Shown here piece after piece: positions 9,603-16,948 of a stretch of 64,000 nt of DNA. Both the position numbers and the translations under genes were made by a program. Location: positions 1 to 64,000 of the forward strand of contig CALGAR010000090.1 in the NCBI GenBank assembly GCA_937959285.1. Direction: 5' to 3'. This DNA is from an uncultured Bryobacterales bacterium. Its GTDB lineage: Bacteria > Acidobacteriota > Terriglobia > Bryobacterales > Bryobacteraceae. The number at the start of each line of letters is the position of its first letter. Within the stretch, counting starts at the first letter, position 1. The notes below the pieces were generated by a model. That model was not told the origin of the DNA. It did no database searches and worked only from the letters and a program-made list of their open reading frames with translations.

Positions 9603-10697
9603 TTACATGCCGTTTCCGGCACGCCGCTTGAACACCCTTCGCAATTCCTGACGGGCCGCTTTTGCGAGCCCGAGCGTAATCGCGGCCCAGGGAGGAATGC
9701 CGGAAAAGGCTCCTCCCACGGCGTACAAGGTCCGAGGAGAGAATCGCGGTTCGTTGGAGATGGCGTAGATCGTGTCCCAGCACTCCGGCGACATTTTCAC
9801 CCGGAACTGCTCAAGCCCGCGAAAGTTGTAAAACCGGTTCGCGTGCGCGCGGGCATAGTACATGAGCGTTCGCAGCCATCGCGGGTTCCGCCGAATGGCT
9901 TCGTCCGCCGCATGCGCCAGGGCAACGAGTCCGAGCGTGACGTACCGGCAGCCTTCCGCAGCGAGCCGGCGCATCGCGGTGTGGATCAGCAGTTCGCTGA
10001 CCCCGTTTGGAGCGCTGGACGACCGAGCGAGGAGTTCAATGAGGTATCCTGCTCTTGCCTTCGCCGGGGATGCGACGAGGAATGCAACCGGTACCCCGCG
10101 ACGCCGCGCGGTCAGGATCAGGCGATCCGTCAGTACGCCGTCCAGCACATTGGGTTCCACGAGGAAATGCAGTGGCGGAAGGGGCCTGCCGGCGACCCAT
10201 TCGAGCAAGATCCGGCGCAACGCCGCGTCTGTTGCGGCCCGTGCCGGGCTGACGGGCTCCACGACGACTCCTTTATTTACAGCACGGCGTAGTTGCGCCC
10301 TCAGAGAAGGACGGTTTCGAACTACCTCTGGCCAGTTGAGCGGATTCCAGGCTGGCTGAGCTCCCAAGGCCACGGTGGCATGATGAGGGGACCGGGCAAA
10401 TAGCGCTCGGAGCCGCTCCTCCGCGCATACGTAACAGACACGGCGTCCTTGCTGGCGCGCGGAGGCTTCAAACTCCTCGCACACAGCGGCCAGCGCCTCC
10501 CCCGCGCAGACGGGCGCTCCCGCCACCAACAGCCGGTCGGCACGCCGCGTGTATCCAACCACCGCCTGATGCCGCGGGGAGAACCAGTGCTCGATGCCGG
10601 GGTTGAGGATCTGATAGGAAGTGGCGTTCCAACCGTGCCGAATGACAAGCTCGCGGGCGAGTTCGACGGACGGGGAGAACGGCTCCGTTCCGCTCAT
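9603..10697 (-). CDS. DUF2156 (phosphatidylglycerol lysyltransferase C-terminal-like) GNAT-fold protein
   Basis: A 364-residue soluble protein with two tandem acyltransferase-like halves, as in the DUF2156 family, whose best-known members are the cytoplasmic domains of MprF. Readable signatures are HWFSPRHQAVVGYTRRADR (about 37-55), QPAWNPLNWPEV, the basic LRAQLRRAVNKGV, and near the end FYNFRGLEQFRVKMSPE, a conserved C-terminal block. There is no membrane flippase domain, so this is the stand-alone form. Its acyl or aminoacyl donor and acceptor are unknown. It faces the class III aminotransferase tail to tail, 21 bases apart, and the decayed gene at 10707-10877 lies just upstream on its strand. 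Confidence 0.75.
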   Translation of the reverse strand: MSGTEPFSPSVELARELVIRHGWNATSYQILNPGIEHWFSPRHQAVVGYTRRADRLLVAGAPVCAGEALAAVCEEFEASARQQGRRVCYVCAEERLRALFARSPHHATVALGAQPAWNPLNWPEVVRNRPSLRAQLRRAVNKGVVVEPVSPARAATDAALRRILLEWVAGRPLPPLHFLVEPNVLDGVLTDRLILTARRRGVPVAFLVASPAKARAGYLIELLARSSSAPNGVSELLIHTAMRRLAAEGCRYVTLGLVALAHAADEAIRRNPRWLRTLMYYARAHANRFYNFRGLEQFRVKMSPECWDTIYAISNEPRFSPRTLYAVGGAFSGIPPWAAITLGLAKAARQELRRVFKRRAGNGM

Positions 10698-10706
10698 ATC
10701 GCAACA

Positions 10707-10877
10707 CTATTCCTTTCCAGAGGCGGCAGAACGCAACACACGCTGCAAGTTCCAGACGTAACCATGCTTTGCCACCGGTTCGGCTCGTTCAAGATACCCA
10801 TTGGGATCGGATGGCGCTATTGTCGCCAATCCGTCCACATACCGGTTATACATGCAGAACATTGCCGCGATAATCGG
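10707..10877 (-). pseudogene. Remnant of a carboxymuconolactone decarboxylase/AhpD-like gene (C-terminal end only)
   Basis: A 56-residue stretch with IIAAMFCMYNRYVDGLAT and then the tail EPVAKHGYV. This matches what I know of the C-terminus of AhpD/carboxymuconolactone decarboxylase family peroxidase-like proteins, where an MYNRYVDGLAT helix is followed by a short HGYV tail. The frame continues upstream, but the preceding residues show no family resemblance and the active-site CxxC or ExxC region is missing. The 372-base gap between 10698 and 11069 contains only this fragment; I see nothing else in it. Family assignment is from memory and needs a profile search. Confidence 0.5.
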
Positions 10878-11069
10878 CGTATTTTGAGGTCGACCTTCAC
10901 CTTTTCTCGCATGCGTACTTATAGGGCGGATGTGGCAATTCCCAAAAAGGTTTCGCCGTGCATGGTCATATTTCTGAAGCTGCGGGCGCCACCGACGCAT
11001 CAAGGTTCCGGAAGTCCACTGTGTGGCGTGTTCTAAAAAGCTCGATTCTCTTAGAATTCTGGAGGCCTG

Positions 11070-13085
11070 ATGCTGAAGTGTTTTTGGGGATCGTTATTAA
11101 CCGCTGTCCTTTTTGCTGCAGATGGCCCTGCGGATAGTCGCAAGAATGCGACCGACGCCACCAAAGCGGCGAATGCCAAGCTGCTGACGGTGCTACCGTT
11201 CGCCGACAATTCCGATTTCGAGAACGCGAAAAAGGGGTTTATCGCACCGCTGCCGACCGAGTTGATTAAAGGCCAGGCCGGGAACCTGGTTTGGAACCCG
11301 CAGCAGTACAGCTTTATCAAAGAAGGCGCCCCAGCGCCGGACACCGTCAATCCAAGTCTGTGGCGTCAGTCCCAACTGACGAACATCAGCGGCCTCTTCA
11401 AGGTTACAGATGGAATCTACCAGATCCGCAATCAAGACCTGTCGAATATGACGATCATCGAGGGGAAAGAAGGGATCGTGATCGTGGATCCGTTAGTCTC
11501 GATGGAAACAGCCAGGACCGCGATCGATCTCTATTACAAGAATCGCGGCCGCAGGCCGGTGAAGGCCCTGATCTACACTCACAGCCACGTTGACCACTAT
11601 GGCGGAGTCCGCGGCGTCATTAACGAGGCCGACGTCAATTCCGGAAAGATCAAGGTCTACGCGCCGGATGGTTTTCTGGAAGCGGCGGTAGCGGAGAACG
11701 TCCTCGCCGGCAACGCCATGAGCCGCCGCGCAAGCTACATGTACGGTAACCTGCTGCCGCCCGATGCGAAGGGACAGGTCGGAACAGGTCTCGGCACCAC
11801 AACTTCCGCGGGCACGGTCACGTTGATCCCGCCCACCAATGTGATCAAGGCGACGGGTGAAAAGCACGTCATCGACGGTCTCACGTATGAGTTTCTGATG
11901 GCCCCCGGCTCTGAGGCACCCGCCGAGATGATGTGGTTCATCCCGGAAAAGAAGGCCATCGAGGCCGCCGAAGATTGCACGCACACCCTCCACAATACAT
12001 ACTCGCTTCGCGGAGCGAAGATTCGAGAACCGCTGCCTTGGTCGAAGTACCTCAATCAGGCGCTGGTGATGTGGGGGGACAAGGCTGAAGTGATGTTCGC
12101 GCAGCACCACTGGCCCACATTCGGCAACGCCGAGATCAAAGAGTTGCTAAAGTCGCAACGCGATCTGTACCGCTATATCAACGACGAGACACTCCGGCTG
12201 GCCAACCATGGTTACACCAGGGATGAGATTGCCGAGCAGTTCAAATTGCCCGATCAGCTTGCCCATGTTTGGGCAAACCGCGGCTATTACGGCACGATCA
12301 GTCACGACGTGAAAGCTACCTACGTGCTATACCTCGGGTGGTTCGACGGTAACCCGGCGACCCTGAACGAACTGACGCCCGTCGAAGCGAGCAAGAAGTA
12401 CGTCGAGTTCATGGGCGGGGCCGATGCCGTCCTGCAGAAGGCGAGGGAGTCCTACGCAAAGGGCGACTACCGATGGGTCGCACAGGTTGTGAACCACGTT
12501 GTCTTCGCCGATCCCAACAACAAGGCGGCAAGGGATCTCCAGGCTGATGCGCTCGAACAACTCGGATACCAGGCGGAGGCCGGACCGTGGCGCAACTTTT
12601 ATCTCTCCGGCGCTAAAGAACTCCGCGACGGCGTGAAAAGGCTTCCAACTCCGGATACTGCCAGCCCGGATACGGTTCGAGCGATGCCACTGGATCTGTT
12701 TTTCGACTATCTGTCCGTCCGCCTGAATAGGGAAAAGGCAGCCAATGCAAAGGCGGTGCTTAATTTTGACTTCGGCGCCGACGGAAAATATGTCCTTGAA
12801 ATGGAGAACGGCGTACTCAATCACACTCCAAACAGCCAGGCAAGCAACGCCGACGTGACCGTAACTTTGTCGCGCGACACGCTCAACAACATCATGCTTC
12901 ACAAGACGAAGCTGGCCGATGCAATCCAATCCGGCGATGTCAAGATTGCAGGTAATCGCGCGAAGCTGGACGAATTGGTCTCGAACCTCGACAGCTTCGA
13001 TTTTTGGTTTAACATTGTGACTCCGCGGCCTACGGCGGGCGACGCAAGTCCGCAATCGTCAAAGGCATCTCGCGGTCAGCGTTGA
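11070..13085 (+). CDS. Secreted alkyl sulfatase, metallo-beta-lactamase fold (SdsA1/YjcS type)
   Basis: A 671-residue zinc-dependent alkylsulfatase that would cleave primary alkyl sulfates such as detergents into alcohol and sulfate. A short hydrophobic N-terminus (1-17) suggests export. The binuclear zinc site is THSHVDHYGG (H171, H173, D175, H176), with later ligands in EAAEDCTHTLHN and FAQHHWPTFG. A helical dimerisation domain follows (about 360-530), and the C-terminus (about 540-655) is an SCP2-like hydrophobic-binding domain. GGAGG at 11061-11065 precedes the ATG. The length fits the family. It is a single-gene unit followed by a strong terminator. Confidence 0.9.
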   Translation: MLKCFWGSLLTAVLFAADGPADSRKNATDATKAANAKLLTVLPFADNSDFENAKKGFIAPLPTELIKGQAGNLVWNPQQYSFIKEGAPAPDTVNPSLWRQSQLTNISGLFKVTDGIYQIRNQDLSNMTIIEGKEGIVIVDPLVSMETARTAIDLYYKNRGRRPVKALIYTHSHVDHYGGVRGVINEADVNSGKIKVYAPDGFLEAAVAENVLAGNAMSRRASYMYGNLLPPDAKGQVGTGLGTTTSAGTVTLIPPTNVIKATGEKHVIDGLTYEFLMAPGSEAPAEMMWFIPEKKAIEAAEDCTHTLHNTYSLRGAKIREPLPWSKYLNQALVMWGDKAEVMFAQHHWPTFGNAEIKELLKSQRDLYRYINDETLRLANHGYTRDEIAEQFKLPDQLAHVWANRGYYGTISHDVKATYVLYLGWFDGNPATLNELTPVEASKKYVEFMGGADAVLQKARESYAKGDYRWVAQVVNHVVFADPNNKAARDLQADALEQLGYQAEAGPWRNFYLSGAKELRDGVKRLPTPDTASPDTVRAMPLDLFFDYLSVRLNREKAANAKAVLNFDFGADGKYVLEMENGVLNHTPNSQASNADVTVTLSRDTLNNIMLHKTKLADAIQSGDVKIAGNRAKLDELVSNLDSFDFWFNIVTPRPTAGDASPQSSKASRGQR

Positions 13086-13164
13086 CATCTGGCGGCCTTG
13101 CCGGTTTCACGCACGCATAGGGAACCGCAGACTCAAGGATCGTACGATCTTAGGACAAAAATGA

Positions 13165-13191
13165 AAAAGGCATCCGAACCGGATGCCTTTT
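13165..13191. terminator. Strong bidirectional terminator
   Basis: A perfect 12-base-pair stem, AAAAGGCATCCG (13165-13176) and its complement (13180-13191), around a 3-base AAC loop, with A-run and T-run flanks. It lies between the alkylsulfatase stop and the 3' end of tRNA-Leu and can stop transcripts from both sides. Confidence 0.9.
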
Positions 13192-13197
13192 GGAACT

Positions 13198-13284
13198 TGG
13201 TGCGGAGGACAGGACTTGAACCTGCACGAGATTTCTCCCGCTAGCACCTCAAGCTAGTGCGTCTGCCAATTCCGCCACCTCCGC
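13198..13284 (-). tRNA. tRNA-Leu (anticodon GAG)
   Basis: An 87-base class II tRNA with encoded CCA. The acceptor stem is GCGGAGG paired with CCTCCGC, the anticodon loop is TTGAGGT, the variable arm is long, and the T arm contains TTCAAGT. It lies 14 bases after the secG stop on the same strand, so it is probably processed from the secG transcript. The terminator follows 7 bases after the CCA end. Confidence 0.95.
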
Positions 13285-13298
13285 GTGAAAACCCGTGG

Positions 13299-13655
13299 CT
13301 ACTTCTGAGCCGGCTGCTCTGCCGGCGGAGCCGAGTCGGACGGTGCAGGAGCTGCCGGAGCAGGTGCCTGCTGCGTTGGGGTAGGAATGTCCACCCTCTC
13401 GATCACCGACGAGCCCGTCCCCGACGCTCTCGTCGCCATGATCGACAGAGCCAGCGACGTCATCATGAACAACACAGCGGCAATCTGTGTCGCTTTGGAT
13501 AACACCGTCGCAGCCCCGCGCGGTCCGAAGGTCGTTTGAGAACCCATCCCGCCGAAGGCCCCCGCGATGTCCGCTGCTTTGCCGCTCTGAAGCAGTACAA
13601 CTACGATCAGAAACAGGCAAACCAGCACGTGAACAATAGTCAGCAAAATTACCAT
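13299..13655 (-). CDS. secG: Protein translocase subunit SecG
   Basis: A 118-residue inner-membrane subunit of the Sec translocon, which assists SecA-driven export through SecYE. It has two transmembrane helices (about 2-22 and 52-72) joined by the conserved loop VLLQSGKAADIAGAFGG and the GSQTTFG element. The C-terminal tail is rich in proline and alanine (about 90-118), as in many acidobacterial and proteobacterial SecG proteins. A TATACT-like -10 sequence lies about 35 bases upstream. The downstream tRNA-Leu appears to share its transcript, an arrangement found in many bacteria. Confidence 0.95.
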   Translation of the reverse strand: MVILLTIVHVLVCLFLIVVVLLQSGKAADIAGAFGGMGSQTTFGPRGAATVLSKATQIAAVLFMMTSLALSIMATRASGTGSSVIERVDIPTPTQQAPAPAAPAPSDSAPPAEQPAQK

Positions 13656-13834
13656 GCCAGCTCTGCGCTCTGTCCTAATGATTCAGTATAGGGCACGCGC
13701 GGCATGCGGTCAACGTGCCGCGGTCTGTTAAGCTGATGGAACTACAGATGAAAAAAGGACTGGAACGAGGGTGCAGGCTTGGCTTTTGATCCGATCCTGC
13801 GGCTCCTTCCCCCGCACCCGCCGAATACACGTCG

Positions 13835-14455
13835 ATGAGCTTAGACTACGAAGCTGCTATCCTTAACGTCGCTCTGCTCTGGCTGCTGACTACGCACCAC
13901 GAGTTCGCGCACGCCTGGACAGCAACACGGCTGGGCGATGATACTCCGGAGCGCGAAGGGCGGCTCACGCTCCACCCCCTTGCCCACGTCGATTGGCTGG
14001 GTACCGTCCTGTTGCCCGCGGTCTTCTCCCTTCTCGGTGGGGGAATGGTTGGATGGGGCAAGCCAGTCAACACAAACCCAGGAAAGCTTCGATACGGCCT
14101 GAACGGTCTGGCGCTTGTCGCCTTAGCCGGCCCCTTCAGTAACGTGATCTTCGCGTTTGTCCTCGGCGCGGCAGCTGTATTGGCGTCAGGAATCCTTCCG
14201 GACCTGGCCGAATTCGCCGCACGGGGCGTCTACTTGAGCCTCTATCTGGCGATATTCAACATGATGCCGGTGCCGCCGCTCGACGGGTCGAAACTGCTGA
14301 TCGCTGCCCGCGTACCGCGCTTCATCTACGAGGAACTCGCCCGCTTCGGCTTTGTGCTTCTGATTGTCCTCATCAGTTCAACCCAGCTAGGGCGGTGGAT
14401 GTCCATTTATAGCTATGAGGGGACGCGGTGGATTCTGCAGCTCTTCGGGGAATGA
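13835..14455 (+). CDS. M50 (site-2 protease) family membrane metalloprotease
   Basis: A 206-residue polytopic membrane protein. HEFAH (22-26) in the first helix is the HExxH zinc site, and D150 in NMMPVPPLDG is the third ligand region; both are needed for intramembrane proteolysis. It lacks a PDZ or CBS domain and resembles the short M50 proteins common in many phyla. Its substrate is unknown. The ATG at 13835 gives the normal family N-terminus but has no good Shine-Dalgarno. It ends 69 bases before tRNA-Sec on the same strand. The 179 bases between secG and this gene hold no recognisable gene. Confidence 0.85.
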   Translation: MSLDYEAAILNVALLWLLTTHHEFAHAWTATRLGDDTPEREGRLTLHPLAHVDWLGTVLLPAVFSLLGGGMVGWGKPVNTNPGKLRYGLNGLALVALAGPFSNVIFAFVLGAAAVLASGILPDLAEFAARGVYLSLYLAIFNMMPVPPLDGSKLLIAARVPRFIYEELARFGFVLLIVLISSTQLGRWMSIYSYEGTRWILQLFGE

Positions 14456-14511
14456 ATACGCTTCGAGGCACCCTGATCGAGTAATCGGACCGAGACCCGG
14501 CGGAAGCCCGG

Positions 14512-14517
14512 TACAAT
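14512..14517 (+). promoter_or_regulatory. Candidate -10 element of tRNA-Sec
   Basis: TACAAT ends 7 bases before the mature 5' base of the tRNA (14525), so transcription would begin at or within one base of the mature end. No good -35 box is visible. Confidence 0.4.
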
Positions 14518-14524
14518 CGAATGC

Positions 14525-14618
14525 GGAAGCCACTCTTGGCCGGTGCTGGGCCTGGTCTTCAAAACCAGCGAGAGACCCATGTGTCTCTGGTGGGTTCGAC
14601 TCCCACTGGCTTCCGCCA
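14525..14618 (+). tRNA. selC: tRNA-Sec (anticodon UCA), selenocysteine tRNA
   Basis: A 94-base RNA with all bacterial tRNA-Sec hallmarks: an 8-base-pair acceptor stem (GGAAGCCA, 14525-14532, with TGGCTTCC, 14607-14614), a 5-base-pair T stem around TTCGACT (14595-14601), a long variable arm with stem AGAGAC/GTCTCT, and an anticodon loop CTTCAAA reading UGA. The 3' end is an encoded GCCA. It delivers selenocysteine at programmed UGA codons with SelA, SelB and SelD, none of which is in this window. Confidence 0.95.
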
Positions 14619-14645
14619 GCATCCATTTGGAGACAAAGGCCCAAA

Positions 14646-14673
14646 CGAGAGCCGAGTTCGGCCTCGACTCTCG
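14646..14673. terminator. Hairpin downstream of tRNA-Sec
   Basis: CGAGAG (14646-14651) and CGAG (14653-14656) pair with CTCG (14663-14666) and CTCTCG (14668-14673), with one internal mismatch and a 6-base loop. There is no T-tract. It lies between tRNA-Sec and the convergent hypothetical gene and could end either transcript. Confidence 0.35.
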
Positions 14674-14695
14674 CCGTCGCAGTGGGCTGCTGCGC

Positions 14696-15286
14696 CTAAG
14701 CCGCCTTCCGGCCCGGCATCGAAACCCGAGGCCGTGCAGGCTTGCGGAACGGCACTACCTTGTCCCGCTGCTCACCGCCTGGCAGCGCGCTGGACTTGCG
14801 CCAAGGACCGTGGAAGTATTCCTCAAGAGGGTATAGAGGATAGGGCTCCAGTTCCCTGAAGATTCTCCCCAGCTTCTGCTCGATCCGGTAGACGGCATGG
14901 AAAAATTTTCCGCGGTCGATATTCAGCTTCCGGCAGCAAAGTTTCCAGTCCGCCCGTAACAGGAAATAGTACTTAAAAATCTTATACTCATTCTCATTTA
15001 AATATCGCCGGCTCACCAGGCAAAAATCCGCCACGTATTCTTCTTCTTTTCGGCCCCACATGTTGCCGCCATCGCGGCCGGGTGCCGGGTCCGGAGAGAA
15101 GATTCCGAACTTTTCGCGATTCGCGTACTGGCGGAAGCGAGCGTAGCAGGCTCGGAAGATGGATCGAAGTACACAGTTACAGGGATTGATCTTTCCACCG
15201 TTCCCTACACGCAATCCAATGCCGTGGCAGTGCGTGCAGTCATCGAGCGCCAGAGCTACTGTCTCTGATCGAGTCCACTCCATCAT
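14696..15286 (-). CDS. Unrecognised protein with zinc-ribbon-like cysteines and a helix-turn-helix-like region
   Basis: A 196-residue protein. The N-terminus has CTHCHGIGLRVG followed by CNC, a CxxC...CxC pattern suggesting a small zinc site (about residues 17-38). The middle has WGRKEEEYVADF. The stretch from about 120 to 155 (DWKLCCRKLNIDRGKFFHAV) resembles a sigma-factor region 4 type helix-turn-helix, followed by an amphipathic IEQKLGRIFRELEPY helix. The tail is basic. I believe similar proteins occur in other acidobacteria, but I cannot name a function. The ATG at 15286 has GGAG four bases upstream; a TTG further up is less likely. It is divergent from the small HTH gene at 15520, so the two may share a control region. 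Confidence 0.6.
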   Translation of the reverse strand: MMEWTRSETVALALDDCTHCHGIGLRVGNGGKINPCNCVLRSIFRACYARFRQYANREKFGIFSPDPAPGRDGGNMWGRKEEEYVADFCLVSRRYLNENEYKIFKYYFLLRADWKLCCRKLNIDRGKFFHAVYRIEQKLGRIFRELEPYPLYPLEEYFHGPWRKSSALPGGEQRDKVVPFRKPARPRVSMPGRKAA

Positions 15287-15362
15287 GTTCTCCAATGTGT
15301 GCCGCTGTCCCGCGGCTGTCCTGATGTATTCGATCGTAACCTCGCTATCGTTTCCGTCAATA

Positions 15363-15518
15363 ATGGCTATGTCTACTGACTCCTACTTTTTGATTGATAA
15401 TAAGCCCTATTCTTTTGAAAAGATGGTACTATTTCGCCAAATTAAAGACTCGAAAAAACACCGGTGCAAGCCGGCCGGAGGTGGCGTCGCGGCGGTGATC
15501 TATTCCTCGGAGGAATAG
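15363..15518 (+). CDS. Possible 51-residue leader ORF upstream of the HTH gene
   Basis: An ATG-initiated reading frame of 51 codons in an AT-rich control region, beginning MAMSTDSYFLIDNKPY and ending VIYSSEE at a TAG inside the palindrome at 15500-15518. No Shine-Dalgarno precedes it, and I recognise no family. It stops two bases before the start of the next gene, which would suit translational coupling, but it may be a chance frame. Confidence 0.2.
   Translation: MAMSTDSYFLIDNKPYSFEKMVLFRQIKDSKKHRCKPAGGGVAAVIYSSEE
15500..15518. promoter_or_regulatory. Perfect palindrome covering the ribosome-binding site of the HTH gene
   Basis: CTATTCCTC-G-GAGGAATAG, nine bases each side of a central G. 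The GGAGG at 15509-15513 is the Shine-Dalgarno of the GTG at 15520. It could be a repressor operator or an RNA hairpin hiding the ribosome-binding site. Confidence 0.5.
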
Positions 15519-15519
15519 C

Positions 15520-15843
15520 GTGGGAGGGCAAGTGCTTGATTTCTCAACAATTCGAGGCCGCTTACTGGCTGGGGTCCGTATGAGGGTGCGTAATGGCGAA
15601 ATCACCGAGCGGAATCTGGCCCGCCGCATCGGCCTCTCTCAGCCTCATGTGCACAACGTACTCAAGGGAGAGAAATCTCTGAAGCTGGAGGTTGCCGATC
15701 TGATATTGAAAGAACTTGGGCTTTCCGTGCTGGATTTCGTCGAAGAGGAGGAATGGAGGGCGCCGATTATTGGTGCTTGCGGGCCTCGTCAATTACTTCA
15801 TGATAGGTCTCGAGAACCTGCCGGGCAGTCCATTCCCAATTGA
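15520..15843 (+). CDS. Small XRE-like helix-turn-helix protein
   Basis: A 107-residue protein. Residues about 20-60 form a Cro/CI-like helix-turn-helix with ERNLARRIGLSQPHVHNVLK, followed by EVADLILKELGLSVLDFVE. It should bind DNA, most simply its own palindrome at 15500-15518. The GTG start at 15520 has GGAGG six bases upstream; a GTG at 15532 is an alternative. The last 26 residues are read from sequence that is also the 3' end of the glycosyltransferase gene on the other strand (77-base convergent overlap), so the functional part is probably only about the first 80 residues. Confidence 0.65.
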   Translation: MGGQVLDFSTIRGRLLAGVRMRVRNGEITERNLARRIGLSQPHVHNVLKGEKSLKLEVADLILKELGLSVLDFVEEEEWRAPIIGACGPRQLLHDRSREPAGQSIPN

Positions 15844-16945
15844 ACCTGCGCACCTGCTCGAATCCTTTCTCGCGGAGGCGGCGCCGGAGGTCCGGATCGA
15901 GCAGGATTTCCCGAATTCCTCGTGCAATATCAAAGACATTCTCGGGATTCACAATCACGGCAGCGTCCCCCACCACCTCGGGGAGGGAGCTCACGTTTGA
16001 AGTGACGACAGGAGTGCCGCAGGCCATCGCCTCCAGGGGCGGAAGCCCGAATCCTTCATACAGGGAAGGAAACACAAACGCCGTCGCGCACTCATAGAAA
16101 ATGCGGAGGGTATCGAATGGAATAAAGCCGAGGAAGCGGACGGCCTGTTCAACCCGGGTTTGAATCACCGCCCGGCGAACCTCCGGGAAGCGTGAGATTT
16201 CATCGCCGATAATGATCAGGCGCAAATCTTTATAAATGGGGTTATTCTCAATATCCCCTCGCAAGACGGCAAAGGCTTCCACCAGCCTCGGAATGTTTTT
16301 CTGCGGCCGGATATTGCCCGTGTACAGCAGAAACGGATAGTTGATTTGATACCGCTCCAGCACCCTGCGCCGTTCGTCGTCACCCGCGCTGCCGCCTTCC
16401 TCCGTTCGGGCATTGGCTCTGCTCCTGATCAGGAAGCGCGGATCGGGGGCGCCGTAAATCTGCCGGCTCCGCTTCGGCGGAACCCCAAAAACCTGTTCAA
16501 TGTCCCTGCGTGTGGCTTCGGAAACGGCAATCACGCGATTGGCCCGCAGGAGGCCCCTACGGAAGCGATACAACTGAAAATTGCTCTGCCAGCCCTTCCG
16601 CCGCTCATAAAGCAGAGAACTCATGTCGTGGACCGTCACGATGTACGGCTTGGGCATCAACAGCGGCACCGCATTCAGCGGGATGTGGCACAGATCCGGC
16701 GAAAGGTGCCGCAAGAACAGGGGGAATGCAACGTGGTCGAGATAGGAACTGTCAGAGCGTTCGTAGGACACGGTCCGGAAGTTGGGCGGCATTCCCGCGA
16801 ACTCGCTCGTATCCGATTGCCGCGTGACCAGATAATACTCGTTCTCAGTGTCAAGTTTTGCCAGCGACGAGACGAGGTTCCGGATGTACGTACCAATGCC
16901 GAAGTCCCGGACCCGGCGCACGTCGATGGCAATGCGAAGGGGCAT
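15767..16945 (-). CDS. GT4-family glycosyltransferase
   Basis: A 392-residue retaining glycosyltransferase with two Rossmann domains (GT-B). The N-terminal half opens IAIDVRRVRDFGIGTYIRNL. The donor half includes LLYTGNIRPQKNIPRLVEAF and the EX7E-type motif FPSLYEGFGLPPLEAMACGT, which binds the nucleotide sugar. Cell-surface polysaccharide or glycan synthesis is likely, but the sugars are not predictable. It follows glyA with 3 bases between them and is the last gene of an rpiB-glyA-GT unit. Confidence 0.88.
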   Translation of the reverse strand: MPLRIAIDVRRVRDFGIGTYIRNLVSSLAKLDTENEYYLVTRQSDTSEFAGMPPNFRTVSYERSDSSYLDHVAFPLFLRHLSPDLCHIPLNAVPLLMPKPYIVTVHDMSSLLYERRKGWQSNFQLYRFRRGLLRANRVIAVSEATRRDIEQVFGVPPKRSRQIYGAPDPRFLIRSRANARTEEGGSAGDDERRRVLERYQINYPFLLYTGNIRPQKNIPRLVEAFAVLRGDIENNPIYKDLRLIIIGDEISRFPEVRRAVIQTRVEQAVRFLGFIPFDTLRIFYECATAFVFPSLYEGFGLPPLEAMACGTPVVTSNVSSLPEVVGDAAVIVNPENVFDIARGIREILLDPDLRRRLREKGFEQVRRFNWEWTARQVLETYHEVIDEARKHQ

Positions 16946-16948
16946 TCG

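Noticed and set aside
13748..13835. An ATG at 13748 in frame with the M50 protease through a UGA codon, 700 bases from tRNA-Sec, suggesting a selenoprotein.
   Set aside because: The M50 family starts at the 13835 ATG, the upstream peptide has no family resemblance, and I see no convincing SECIS-like hairpin after the UGA.
14525..15843. An integrative element inserted at tRNA-Sec.
   Set aside because: There is no integrase gene, and I found no repeat of the tRNA 3' end downstream; two small genes alone do not make the case.
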